A model generated the notes under the pieces. That model saw only the letters and a program-made list of their open reading frames with translations, was not told where the DNA came from and searched no databases. Positions 43,865 to 52,226 of a DNA stretch of 64,000 nucleotides are shown here, in pieces. Position 1 is the stretch's first letter. Every line of letters begins with the position of its first letter. The DNA is from Halopseudomonas bauzanensis (GTDB taxonomy: Bacteria; Pseudomonadota; Gammaproteobacteria; Pseudomonadales; Pseudomonadaceae), in NCBI RefSeq assembly GCF_900114735.1, contig NZ_FOUA01000001.1, positions 257,559 to 321,558 of the forward strand. The letters run 5' to 3'. The position numbers were made by a program, and so were the translations under genes.

Positions 43865-44050
43865 ATGAGTCTACAGGTACAGCAGAAACAGCGTTCTCTC
43901 ACCGAATTTCTGCCCCGCCCGTCTCTGCAGGCACGGGGCTTTCTGGTGGATGAACATGGCCGGGAGATTGCCATTACCGAACGCATGATCCAACAGGCCT
44001 GTGAAGAGCTTGACCAGCAGTGGGTTGCGCCGCGCGCGGCCAATCGCTAA
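43865..44050 (+). CDS. Small conserved Pseudomonas protein (PA1571-like)
   Basis: A soluble 61-residue protein (MSLQVQQKQRSLTEFLPRPS at the start), with no signal or membrane segment. It has a central RGFLVDEHGREIAITERMI and CEELDQQW. The ATG at 43865 follows a GGAGAAGAT ribosome site. The block GREIAITERMIQQACEEL recalls small conserved proteins of the genus (PA1571 type, from memory). Function unknown. Confidence 0.65.
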   Translation: MSLQVQQKQRSLTEFLPRPSLQARGFLVDEHGREIAITERMIQQACEELDQQWVAPRAANR

Positions 44051-44356
44051 CACCTGGGACGGTCGAGCACCAGCTCGACCAGCAGCGACGCAGGCAATAC
44101 ATCCCCCACCAAAACAAACATCGCGCCATGGAAGGTTGATCGCGGTGTTCCGCGGTCACCTTCCATGGCTGTCTGTTGACTCCGCTCATCGAGCTGGTGC
44201 TCGACGTTCCCAGGAGAAGCAAGCCGGTGTTCCCTGGGAGGGTCGAGCACCAGCTCGACCAACGGCGGTGCAGGCAGACATCCCGGCCAAACCAAACATC
44301 ACACTATGGAAGCCGGCTAGTCCGCTCATCGAGCTGGTGCTCGACGTTCCCAGGAA
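44051..44356. repeat. Family A REP cluster, 140-bp period
   Basis: A solitary right core follows the small protein gene (44052). Full left cores start at 44187 and 44327; the latter is cut off after CGACGTTCCCAGGA. Between 44126 and 44168 sits an extra hairpin with 19-20-base arms (CCATGGAAGGT/ACCTTCCATGG). Nothing coding lies between 44051 and 44411. Confidence 0.85.
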
Positions 44357-44411
44357 TCCAGCAGCTCATCCAGCGACATGATTCCGGGAAGAGGCCAATC
44401 CGGCAGACTCT

Positions 44412-45569
44412 TCAGCTCTCATCATCCGACACAAACCCCGCGGCCAGCAGGCGCCGGGCTACTTGAGGTTCGGACGTGGCGGTGCTGATCCGCAGCAGGT
44501 TGCATTCCCGGCGCAAGGGGTAGTCCTTGCGCAATCGATCGAACCCTTCCCGACTGGCCTGTTCTGATTCGGCAGCCGCGACCATGGCGCGCAGGCGGGC
44601 GTCATCGTCCCGTACGTCGTATACCTGCCGCAGGGCTTTGCTCAGCAGCCAGTCAGCCGGGGGGCCCGGTTCCATGATCCAGGTTCCCGCGCCGGTACGC
44701 GGCGCCAGTTGCTCCAGCGCCAGCGTCGCAGGGATATCAAGAAAGCGGCACAACGCCTGGTAGATCTGCGCAGTGCCGCGCAGCTTGCCATCGAGGCTGT
44801 AGCCGGCGATGTGCGGCGTCGCCAGGACGCAGCGGGCAGCCAGTTGCGGGTCGACCAGGGGTTCGGTTTCCCACACATCCAGCGCGACCAATAGATCCGG
44901 GCGCTGCGCCAGTACTGTGTTCAGGGCGGTATTGTCGATCACCGGCCCGCGGCTACTGTTGATCAACCAGGCGCCAGGGCGCAGGGCCGCCAGACGTTGC
45001 TCGTTGAGCAGGTGGTGGGTAGCGTGGGGGCCATCGCTGGTCAGGGGAACGTGACAGCTGATGACATCGCAGCGGCTGATCAACTCATCCAGCGTAATCA
45101 TGCCGTCAGCGTCCTGCTCGGCCCGTGGCGGATCGCAGAGCAAGGTCTTGATGCCGAGCGCCTGCAGTGTGCAGGCCAGACGCGAGCCCACCTCACCCAC
45201 GCCGACAATCCCCACCGTCTTGTCCTGCCAGGCACTGGCACTGCGCTCGGATAGTGTCAGCAGACAGCTCAGCACATACTCGACGACGCCCCGTGCATTG
45301 CAGCCGGGGGCGCTGGCAACCTCGACACCGGCTGCAGCCAGGCCCGGCAGGTCGAGATGGTCGGTGCCGATGGTGCAGGTGCCGACAAAGCGCACCGGGG
45401 TGCCAACCAGCATGGCGGCGCTGACCTTGGTCACCGAGCGCACCAGCAATACATCGGCGTCCTTCACCGAGGTGTGATCGATCAGGCGCCCCGGCAAGCG
45501 GGTCAGGCGGCCGAAGCCAGCGAGAAATTCATCGAGCAGGGGAATATTTTCGTCAGCGACTATGTGCAT
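44412..45569 (-). CDS. pdxB: Erythronate-4-phosphate dehydrogenase PdxB
   Basis: Second step of the DXP-independent branch of pyridoxal phosphate synthesis: oxidises 4-phosphoerythronate. It has 385 residues. The D-2-hydroxyacid dehydrogenase core has VGIVGVGEVGSRLACTLQAL as NAD loop, INSSRGPVIDN with the catalytic Arg region and TPHIAGYSLDGKLRG with the catalytic His. The start MHIVADENIPLLDEFLAGFG is the usual PdxB N-terminus, and a C-terminal dimerisation domain follows. Confidence 0.95.
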   Translation of the reverse strand: MHIVADENIPLLDEFLAGFGRLTRLPGRLIDHTSVKDADVLLVRSVTKVSAAMLVGTPVRFVGTCTIGTDHLDLPGLAAAGVEVASAPGCNARGVVEYVLSCLLTLSERSASAWQDKTVGIVGVGEVGSRLACTLQALGIKTLLCDPPRAEQDADGMITLDELISRCDVISCHVPLTSDGPHATHHLLNEQRLAALRPGAWLINSSRGPVIDNTALNTVLAQRPDLLVALDVWETEPLVDPQLAARCVLATPHIAGYSLDGKLRGTAQIYQALCRFLDIPATLALEQLAPRTGAGTWIMEPGPPADWLLSKALRQVYDVRDDDARLRAMVAAAESEQASREGFDRLRKDYPLRRECNLLRISTATSEPQVARRLLAAGFVSDDES

Positions 45570-45637
45570 GATGCGGGTCCGTGATGAGCAATGACTTCAT
45601 TGTCGGAGTGGTTACGGGCCCTGTCCAGCGGGGCCGC

Positions 45638-46174
45638 TTACAGGCAGTCGAGATTGAAATCGCTGAGTTGCAGCGTCGCCTGGGGGCGGTAATGCATCAG
45701 CAGCGCATCGATGAACCGTGCCGGGCGCTCAGGAATACCATCGTTCAGGTAAGAATGGACGTGCTCGACCACGCGCCTCTTGAAGGGGGTCGGATCGGTT
45801 GCGTCGCCGCTGAGGTTGTCCAGACTGACCCGGAACCCATGCCCGGCCGCCGCACAGAACAACCACTCCAGTGCCTGGGGCTTGACTTCAACCTGCTCGA
45901 AGGCGCTCTGCTGATCCCCGCTGCGGCCATCGGGAGCGTACCAATAGCCGAAGTCCACCTGCTGACGACGAGCCGCACCCGCGACGCACCAGTGGGCGAT
46001 CTCGTGCAAGGCGCTGCGGTAATAATCCCGGGTGAAGATGATCCGGTGCATGGGCTCGTCGGCATCGGCCGGCAGGTACACCGGTTCGGACGCGCCACCG
46101 ACCAGCCGAGTATTGAAATCAACGGCGAAACAGTCTGCGAACAGGCGGATCAGATCCTGACAATCGTAATTCAT
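45638..46174 (-). CDS. epmC: Elongation factor P hydroxylase EpmC
   Basis: Hydroxylates the modified lysine of elongation factor P. It has 178 residues from the ATG at 46174. Matches to E. coli EpmC are extensive: FAVDFNTRLVGG, EPVYLPADADEP, SALHEIAHWCVAG with His57-Glu58-x-x-His61 as metal site, VDFGYWYAPDGR, VEVKPQALEWLFCAAAG and IPERPARFIDAL. An upstream ATG (46198) would add eight residues. epmA and epmB are not in the window. Confidence 0.93.
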   Translation of the reverse strand: MNYDCQDLIRLFADCFAVDFNTRLVGGASEPVYLPADADEPMHRIIFTRDYYRSALHEIAHWCVAGAARRQQVDFGYWYAPDGRSGDQQSAFEQVEVKPQALEWLFCAAAGHGFRVSLDNLSGDATDPTPFKRRVVEHVHSYLNDGIPERPARFIDALLMHYRPQATLQLSDFNLDCL

Positions 46175-46254
46175 TGAATGATGGACAATATTCGGCAAAT
46201 TGATAGGATGGTCTGCTTTTTTCTCCGATGCCGCTGCATCAGGCTGATGATCAG

Positions 46255-47658
46255 ATGACCCAAAACCTCCCTTCCCGCGGGCGCCGCAGTGTAACAGAAT
46301 TGCGTGCGCTGATCTGGCTCGCGCTGCCTATCATCGCGGCGCAGATGTCGCACACCCTGCTGGGCTTCGTCGATACGGCCATGGCCGGCCGGGTGAGCGC
46401 GGTCGACCTGGCGGCCGTCGCCCTGGGGAATTCCTTCTGGGTGCCGACGCTGCTGTTTCTGACCGGTGTGCTGATGATCATCACCTCGAAGGTGGCTGCC
46501 AGCAATGGGGCCGGCCGCCCCGAGGAAACCGGCCCGCTGGTGCGTCAGGCGGTCTGGCTTGGGCTGTGTCTCGGGGTGCTTTGCGCTGTGGCGCTGTTTT
46601 CGGTTGAGTCGTTGCTGTACTGGGCCGGTGTACAGGAAGAGTTGATTCCCAAATCAGTGGATTACATCAGGGCAGTGGCTCTGGGCTTTCCCGCGATAGG
46701 CATGTACCAGGCGCTACGCGGCTTGAGCGACGGCCTGTCACGCACCAAGCCGACCATGGTGATCGGCTTTCTCGGGCTGGCGCTCAACGTGCCAGCCAAT
46801 TATGTGCTGGTTTACGGCAAGCTGGGCTTTCCCGCCATGGGCGGCGTCGGTTGTGGCGTCGCCACCACGTTGGTGATGTGGTTCATGCTCGGCTGCATGT
46901 TGATCTATCTGAAGCGGTCGAAAATCTATGACGCCTGCCGGCTGTTCGAGCGCTTCGAATGGCCACGCTGGGCGGTGCAGCGGCACCTGCTGGGGCTGGG
47001 TCTGCCAATCGGCATATCGCTGTTTTCCGAAACCAGCATGTTTGCCCTGATCGCCCTGCTGATCGGCAGCCTGGGCGCGGTAGTTGTGGCCAGTCACCAG
47101 GTGGCGCTCAACCTCAGCTCGATCGTGTTCATGGTGCCCTTCAGCCTGGGGTTGGCCATCACCGTGCGGGTGGGTCACAGCCTGGGCATGGATGGCGCCC
47201 GGGCGGGTCTGTTCGCGGCCAAGGTGGGGATCACCGTGGCGCTGCTGTTTGCCTTCCTGGCAGCGTCAAGCTTCTACCTGCTGGATGACCTGCTGCCTCG
47301 CCTGTATACCAATGACCCCGAGGTGCTGGCGCTTTCGACCGCTCTGCTGTTCTATGCGGCGCTGTACCAGTTTTCCGATTCGGTGCAGGTCGCCTGCGCC
47401 GGGGCGCTGCGCGGTTATCAGGACACCCGTATTCCCATGTTGTTGACCCTGGTCGCCTACTGGCTGATCGGCCTGCCCAGCGGTTATATCCTCGGCTTGA
47501 CCGATCTCTACGGCCCGGCACGAGGGCCGGCAGGGTTCTGGCAGGGATTGATCATCGGATTGAGTGCAGCGGCGCTGTTTCTATCGCTGCGGCTGGCGGT
47601 TATTGGCGGGCGACGCAAGCGGCGGTTTCCGCAGGATCGGAGTCACTTGGTGGAGTGA
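46255..47658 (+). CDS. norM: MATE-family efflux transporter (NorM-like)
   Basis: Multidrug or cation antiporter of 467 residues with 12 predicted helices. The N-terminal ELRALIWLALPIIAAQMSHT and VDTAMAGRVSAVDLAAVALG are NorM/MATE motifs, with SVDYIRAVALGFPAIGMYQALRG and AGALRGYQDTRIPM in the later helices. I prefer the ATG at 46255; one at 46228 is nine codons earlier. It is divergent from epmC with 80 bases between starts. Typical NorM substrates are cationic dyes and fluoroquinolones; here unproven. Confidence 0.9.
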   Translation: MTQNLPSRGRRSVTELRALIWLALPIIAAQMSHTLLGFVDTAMAGRVSAVDLAAVALGNSFWVPTLLFLTGVLMIITSKVAASNGAGRPEETGPLVRQAVWLGLCLGVLCAVALFSVESLLYWAGVQEELIPKSVDYIRAVALGFPAIGMYQALRGLSDGLSRTKPTMVIGFLGLALNVPANYVLVYGKLGFPAMGGVGCGVATTLVMWFMLGCMLIYLKRSKIYDACRLFERFEWPRWAVQRHLLGLGLPIGISLFSETSMFALIALLIGSLGAVVVASHQVALNLSSIVFMVPFSLGLAITVRVGHSLGMDGARAGLFAAKVGITVALLFAFLAASSFYLLDDLLPRLYTNDPEVLALSTALLFYAALYQFSDSVQVACAGALRGYQDTRIPMLLTLVAYWLIGLPSGYILGLTDLYGPARGPAGFWQGLIIGLSAAALFLSLRLAVIGGRRKRRFPQDRSHLVE

Positions 47659-47713
47659 GGCTGGAGGTCGAGCAACCTCCACCTTCTCCAGAGTCATTGC
47701 GCGAATCTTTTTT

Positions 47714-47779
47714 GCAGGAGCGGCCTTGGCCGCGAAGCTCTTCTGCCAGGCCCTGCGCGGGCAAGCCCGCTCCTACACG
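47714..47779. repeat. REP pair (classic Pseudomonas type)
   Basis: GCAGGAGCGGCCTTGGCCGC and GCGCGGGCAAGCCCGCTCCT in inverted orientation around CTCTTCTGCCAGGCC. Situated between the convergent norM and tusA genes. Confidence 0.85.
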
Positions 47780-47789
47780 TGAACCCTGG

Positions 47790-48023
47790 CTAGGCGCCCT
47801 TGCGGATCAGATACCAGAACTCCCCGCCCCGCTCTCCCTGCTCCATCAGCTCATGCCCCAGAAAACTGCAGAATCGCGGAATATCCCGTTGTGTCGAGGG
47901 GTCGGTGGCGAGGACTTCCAGGCATTCACCGGCAGCTATATCACGCACCGCATTGTGCAGCAGCATGACCGGCTCCGGGCACATGAGCCCGCGGGTGTCG
48001 AGTTGGGTAGGTTCGGTTGACAT
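47790..48023 (-). CDS. tusA: Sulfurtransferase TusA
   Basis: Small sulfur carrier of 77 residues (ATG at 48023) that accepts persulfide from IscS and passes it on for 2-thiouridine formation in tRNA and other sulfur uses. The CPxP motif with active Cys15 is in [19 protein letters not shown]; the C-terminus [13 protein letters not shown] is typical. The in-frame extension to 48077 lacks family similarity. Confidence 0.92.
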   Translation of the reverse strand: MSTEPTQLDTRGLMCPEPVMLLHNAVRDIAAGECLEVLATDPSTQRDIPRFCSFLGHELMEQGERGGEFWYLIRKGA

Positions 48024-48136
48024 GGCAATACACAGCTCTGAAACGTAATGCTGGATTATCCGCAAAACACCGGCCACTTGCCAGTCGCGACGTCCCGGTC
48101 AACACTGACGGTATCCATCATCAAGAAGGAGTGACC

Positions 48137-48421
48137 ATGATCAAGGTGTTGATCGAACGCATCATTGCCGAAGGGCTCGAAGAGCCTTACGAAGCTGCGG
48201 CCCGCGGCATCCTGCAGCAGGCCATTCAGTCGCCGGGATACCTGTTCGGGGAATCGTTCACCGACCTGCAACATCCCAATCACCGCTTCGTGATAGTGAC
48301 CTGGCAAAATATCCGTTCGTGGGAACGCTGGGAGCAATCACCGGAGCGCCGGGAATGCCTGACGGCCTTCGCCCCGATATTGGTGGAGGAGGAAAAGATC
48401 ACTTTGCTGGAGCCGCTATAG
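48137..48421 (+). CDS. Antibiotic biosynthesis monooxygenase (ABM) domain protein
   Basis: A 94-residue dimeric alpha-beta barrel protein. The ABM signature is seen in MIKVLIERIIAEG, PGYLFGESFTDLQHPNHRFVI and WERWEQSPERRE. Such stand-alone proteins can be haem-degrading, quinone-oxidising or unknown; no diagnostic residues were recognised. The ATG at 48137 follows an AAGGAG site. It lies between tusA and rlmM. Confidence 0.82.
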   Translation: MIKVLIERIIAEGLEEPYEAAARGILQQAIQSPGYLFGESFTDLQHPNHRFVIVTWQNIRSWERWEQSPERRECLTAFAPILVEEEKITLLEPL

Positions 48422-48437
48422 TTTGCGGCGGGAGAGT

Positions 48438-48462
48438 TTTTCGGGGTGTTACACCCCGAAAA
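48438..48462. terminator. Hairpin between convergent ABM and rlmM genes
   Basis: TTTTCGGGGTG-TTA-CACCCCGAAAA is a perfect 11-bp stem between two convergent stops. The T and A runs are in the stem itself, so it could serve either strand. Confidence 0.5.
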
Positions 48463-48470
48463 CCAGTAGC

Positions 48471-49550
48471 TTACTGCTCCACCTTGTAGCTCGCCGCATG
48501 CAGTATCCGCACGTGGCAGGTCACTTCTTCCCGGTCGGTATACAGCTGCTTGCAGGCGATATGGGCGCGGATGTTGGCTTCGTCCAGCGCATCCTGCACG
48601 TGCTCCAGGCATTGCATGACTTCCCGGTAGCGTTGCTTCATCGGCAGCTTGAAGTTGACGATAGCTTCACGGCACCAGCCACGGGTCAGCCAGCGGGAGA
48701 GCATGGCGCTGCTGCGGGCGGGTTTGTCGACGATGTCGCAGACCAGCCATTGCACCGGCTTTTTCGGCTTGAACATGTAACCGTCGGCTTCCACATGTTC
48801 GACCTGGCCGCTGTCCATCAGGCTTTTTGCCATGGGGCCGTTATCCACGGCGGTGACCTTCATGTGGCGATTGACCAGTTGCCAGGTCCAGCCGCCAGGT
48901 GCGGCGCCCAGGTCGACGGCGGTCATGCCTGGCGCCAGGCGCTTATCCCATTCATCCCGAGGGATGAAGTGGTGCCAGGCTTCTTCAAGCTTCAGCGTCG
49001 AGCGACTGGGTGCGTCGCGCGGCACCTTGAGCCGTGGGATGCCCATCGGCCAGGGTGCGGCATTGCCGGCCCAGGACCAGCCGACGAAGAGCCGCTCGCC
49101 GCTCTCAAAGAATACGTGCAGTCGCGGCGCATCGGTTTTTGCCGGGCGCACGAAACGGGTCTTGGTCAGTGCTGTTTCCAGGGGGCGACCGAGCTTTTTG
49201 GTCAATGCGGCGAGCGCCTTGCCGTCGTTGGTGTCGGCGGTTTCCAGCCACATGCTGGATGCGATGGGGCCTTTGGCGCAGGCGCTGATAATCGGCGAGA
49301 TGCGGTCGTCAGCCGGAACGTCGAGCCAGGTACCTACCGCCCATTGGCGAACGAAGATCAACTGGCGGAAATCAAGCTTGCGCATCAACCGGCCGGCATC
49401 ACCGTCTTCGGGGCAGACAAAACGCACCACGGCAGCGCCGTCGCGGGTGATGGGATAGCCAGCGATGCCCTTCTGCGCCGACAGCTCCTGCATTTCGGCG
49501 GCGACTTCGCTTTCAAAACCCGGACGACAGTGCAACAACAATTCCTGCAT
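48471..49550 (-). CDS. rlmM: 23S rRNA 2'-O-methyltransferase RlmM (C2498)
   Basis: S-adenosylmethionine-dependent methyltransferase of 359 residues (E. coli 366), modifying C2498 of 23S rRNA. MQELLLHCRPGFESEVAAEM is the family N-terminus; a THUMP-like region follows. The Rossmann catalytic domain has the SAM motif MTAVDLGAAPGGWTWQL (about 212-228) and a conserved Lys near LVCDIVDKPARS. A start four codons further upstream lacks a ribosome site; 49550 has GGGG at correct spacing. Confidence 0.93.
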   Translation of the reverse strand: MQELLLHCRPGFESEVAAEMQELSAQKGIAGYPITRDGAAVVRFVCPEDGDAGRLMRKLDFRQLIFVRQWAVGTWLDVPADDRISPIISACAKGPIASSMWLETADTNDGKALAALTKKLGRPLETALTKTRFVRPAKTDAPRLHVFFESGERLFVGWSWAGNAAPWPMGIPRLKVPRDAPSRSTLKLEEAWHHFIPRDEWDKRLAPGMTAVDLGAAPGGWTWQLVNRHMKVTAVDNGPMAKSLMDSGQVEHVEADGYMFKPKKPVQWLVCDIVDKPARSSAMLSRWLTRGWCREAIVNFKLPMKQRYREVMQCLEHVQDALDEANIRAHIACKQLYTDREEVTCHVRILHAASYKVEQ

Positions 49551-49945
49551 GACAAACCCCAAAGGTGAGAACGGGCGCTACTGTAACGCCGCCGGGGGGT
49601 GTGGTGCCAGCGGCAATACAGGTCAATGGTCAGCTACGAGCCGGTACCAGAGGGAGCGGGCTGGCCCGCGAAAAGCCTGTCAGCAGACAGGAGGCGCCGG
49701 CTGATGGAAAAGCTTCGCAGCCTTGCGCAGCAGGCGCAGCATCTCTGCCACCTGCGGCACCCGTGGCGAGTGGATGTCGCCAATGATCAACGGCGGCTTC
49801 ACGCAGCGCAAGGTTGTGAGCCAACGCCATTTCCATCCCAAGCTTGTTTCGTGAATGGCGCCTATGGTCACTGCCGACAAATAATGAATCAAACTCATCA
49901 TGTTAATGCTAAACTTCGATTTCACTCATGAGGAAGGATGGACTC
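49551..49945. other. Non-coding region between rlmM and metR
   Basis: 395 bases without a convincing gene. Contains a REP-like stretch GAGCGGGCTGGCCCGCGAAA (about 49654-49673) next to a CCTGTC-AGCA-GACAGG hairpin (49676-49691), then lower-GC DNA before metR, including a possible MetR site. Confidence 0.5.
49885..49897. promoter_or_regulatory. Possible MetR box
   Basis: TGAATCAAACTCA matches the TGAA-N5-TTCA consensus at 7 of 8 fixed positions, 49 bases before the metR start. Consistent with autoregulation; metE or metH is not nearby. Confidence 0.4.
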
Positions 49946-50869
49946 ATGCTCGAACTGCGCCATTTGCGTACGCTGCTGACACTCCGCGAAGCCGGCAGTC
50001 TGGTCGAAGCTTCGGAACGGCTGCACCTGACGCAGTCGGCGCTGTCCCATCAACTGAAGGATCTGGAGCAGCGCCTGGGTACCAGCCTGTTCGTGCGCAA
50101 GACCAAGCCAATCCGCTTCACGACTGCCGGCCTGCGCCTGCTGCGTCTGGGCGACAATGTATTGCCTCAGGTACGGCAGGCGGAACGGGACCTGCAGCGG
50201 TTGTCCGGCGGCCAGGCGGGCCGGTTGCACATGGCAATCGAATGCCACAGCTGCTTCCAATGGCTGATGCCGACCATTGATCAGTTCCGCAATGCCTGGC
50301 CGGAGGTGGAAGTGGATTTCGCCTCCGGATTCTTCTTCGCGCCGCTGCCAGCACTGGCCCGCGGGGAGCTGGACCTGGTGGTGACGTCCGATCCGCAGGA
50401 TATCCCGGGGCTCAGTTATGTGCCGCTGTTCACCTATGAGGCGATGTTGGCCATCGGCAATCAACACCGGCTGACCGAGCGCAATCACATAGAACCCCAG
50501 GACCTGGCTGGCGAGACGCTGATCTGCTACCCGGTGGAACGTAACCGGCTGGATATCTTCACCCAGTTTCTGGAACCTGCCGGCGTCGAACCGGCGGATG
50601 TGCGCAATGCAGAACTGACAATCATGATGATGCAGTTGGTCGCCTCGGGCCGTGGCGTGTGCTGCCTGCCGAGCTGGGCGATTACGGAATATCTGCAACG
50701 CGGCTACGTCAGCGCTCGCCCATTAGGGCGCGATGGATTGTTCGGTACGCTGTATGCGGCGGTACGCGAAGACATGCTGGATATGTCGTACCTGCAGGAT
50801 TTCCTGCTGACAGCGAAGGACATTTCCTTTGCGACGCTGGAGGGGGTGACAGCCAAGACGGTGGGGTAA
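49946..50869 (+). CDS. metR: LysR-type regulator MetR
   Basis: Homocysteine-responsive regulator of methionine synthesis, 307 residues. The N-terminus LELRHLRTLLTLREAGSL and TQSALSHQLKDLEQRLG match E. coli MetR closely, as do FVRKTKPIRFT, IECHSCFQWLMP and GELDLVVTSD in the effector domain. The ATG at 49946 has an AGGAAGGA site; an earlier ATG adds six residues. No target gene is in the window. Confidence 0.9.
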   Translation: MLELRHLRTLLTLREAGSLVEASERLHLTQSALSHQLKDLEQRLGTSLFVRKTKPIRFTTAGLRLLRLGDNVLPQVRQAERDLQRLSGGQAGRLHMAIECHSCFQWLMPTIDQFRNAWPEVEVDFASGFFFAPLPALARGELDLVVTSDPQDIPGLSYVPLFTYEAMLAIGNQHRLTERNHIEPQDLAGETLICYPVERNRLDIFTQFLEPAGVEPADVRNAELTIMMMQLVASGRGVCCLPSWAITEYLQRGYVSARPLGRDGLFGTLYAAVREDMLDMSYLQDFLLTAKDISFATLEGVTAKTVG

Positions 50870-51139
50870 GCCGCCCGGCTCTAACTCCGCTGTCGCCGCG
50901 CTGATGTGCGACAACCCGAGACCTCACTCAATGCCACAATCGTATTCAAGACCGTCTCGCCATGGCGTTTTGACATCCTTATGACACTTGACTGCCAAAA
51001 CGAGAACAACATCAACTTGTCTCAATTTTCACCCGTATAGGCGAGTGTCGCCCTCATGAACGGAGTCTAGGGTTTGTCTCGGACTGATAGCAATATCTGT
51101 CCAGCTATCCCTATAAGAAACCAACAAGAGACTCCCATC

Positions 51140-52003
51140 ATGAAAGCACCTGCATTCAAGTTAACCGGTCTGGCTATGGGCATGTTGCTCTCTGCCGGCG
51201 CCATGGCGATCAACCCTGGCAATCCCGACCCAGATCCAGGTACGGGCTCCGGCTTCCCCGGCGTGTCCGACTTCGCGGCCAGCGGTCCTTTTTCGGTTAC
51301 CAACAGCAACGTCAATACCACCTGCGCCGTCTACCGCCCGCGTACGCTGGGCGAGAATGGTCTGCAGCATCCAATCATCCTGTGGGGTAACGGTACCGGC
51401 AGCTCGCCCAGTACCTACGGCTCGCTGCTGCAACATTGGGCCAGTCATGGCTTTGTGGTCGCGGCGGCACGTACTTCCAATGCCGGGTCCGGCGAACAGA
51501 TGATCGCCTGCCTGAATTATCTGGTGGAACAGAATGGCCGCAGCACCGGCACCTTCGCCGGCAAGCTGAATGTCAATCGCGTCGCCACTGCCGGCCATTC
51601 CCAGGGGGGTGGCGGCAGCATCATGGCAGGCCAGGATAGCCGCGTGACAGTGACCGCCCCCTTCCAGCCATACACCATCGGCCTCGGCCATCGCAGCTCT
51701 TCCCAGAGCAATCAGAACGGCCCGATGTTCCTGATGACCGGTGGTGGCGATACCATCGCTTCGCCGACACTCAACGCGCGGCCGGTATTCAACCGGGCCA
51801 ACGTGCCGGTGTTCTGGGGTGAGCGACGCTCGGCGAGCCATTTCGAGCCGGTTGGCAATGGCGGCGATTATCGCGGCCCGTCCACCGCCTGGATGCGTTA
51901 CCACCTGATGGATGACGAGAGCGCCGAAGGTACTTTCTATGGCAGCAACTGCGGGCTGTGCCGCGATACTCGCTGGGATGTGCAGCGCAAGGGCATCAAC
52001 TGA
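51140..52003 (+). CDS. Secreted alpha/beta hydrolase (dienelactone hydrolase/cutinase-like esterase)
   Basis: An exported hydrolase of 287 residues with a signal peptide (FKLTGLAMGMLLSAGAMA, cleavage about residue 23) and a proline/glycine-rich linker (NPGNPDPDPGTGSG). The nucleophile is Ser154 in ATAGHSQGGGGS; Asp204 in TGGGDTIASP and His234 in SASHFEP complete a plausible triad. Residues TLGENGLQHPIILWGNGTG precede strand and oxyanion region. Cys62, Cys124, Cys271 and Cys274 could form disulfides. The order resembles poly(ester) hydrolases and cutinase-like lipases of marine Pseudomonas, but substrate is unproven. Confidence 0.82.
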   Translation: MKAPAFKLTGLAMGMLLSAGAMAINPGNPDPDPGTGSGFPGVSDFAASGPFSVTNSNVNTTCAVYRPRTLGENGLQHPIILWGNGTGSSPSTYGSLLQHWASHGFVVAAARTSNAGSGEQMIACLNYLVEQNGRSTGTFAGKLNVNRVATAGHSQGGGGSIMAGQDSRVTVTAPFQPYTIGLGHRSSSQSNQNGPMFLMTGGGDTIASPTLNARPVFNRANVPVFWGERRSASHFEPVGNGGDYRGPSTAWMRYHLMDDESAEGTFYGSNCGLCRDTRWDVQRKGIN

Positions 52004-52024
52004 TCTGACTTGAGCGGTGCATCA

Positions 52025-52056
52025 GGCCAGTCGCTTGCGGGCGACTGGCCTTTTTT
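52025..52056 (+). terminator. Terminator of the secreted hydrolase gene
   Basis: GGCCAGTCGC-TTGCGG-GCGACTGGCC followed by TTTTTT, 22 bases after the stop codon. Confidence 0.92.
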
Positions 52057-52226
52057 ATGTCCGCTGGCCACAAACCGTTCCGCTGCTTCGCTAGTCGCCT
52101 ATTTGTCTCGCAGGTTAATTTTGGCTGTGACTGTCCAGTCCTCGATGTTTTTACCATGGACGGGACACTTTTATCCTTGGTATCATCCAGCCATTATTAT
52201 CGCAAGTACAATATCAAGGCATATTT

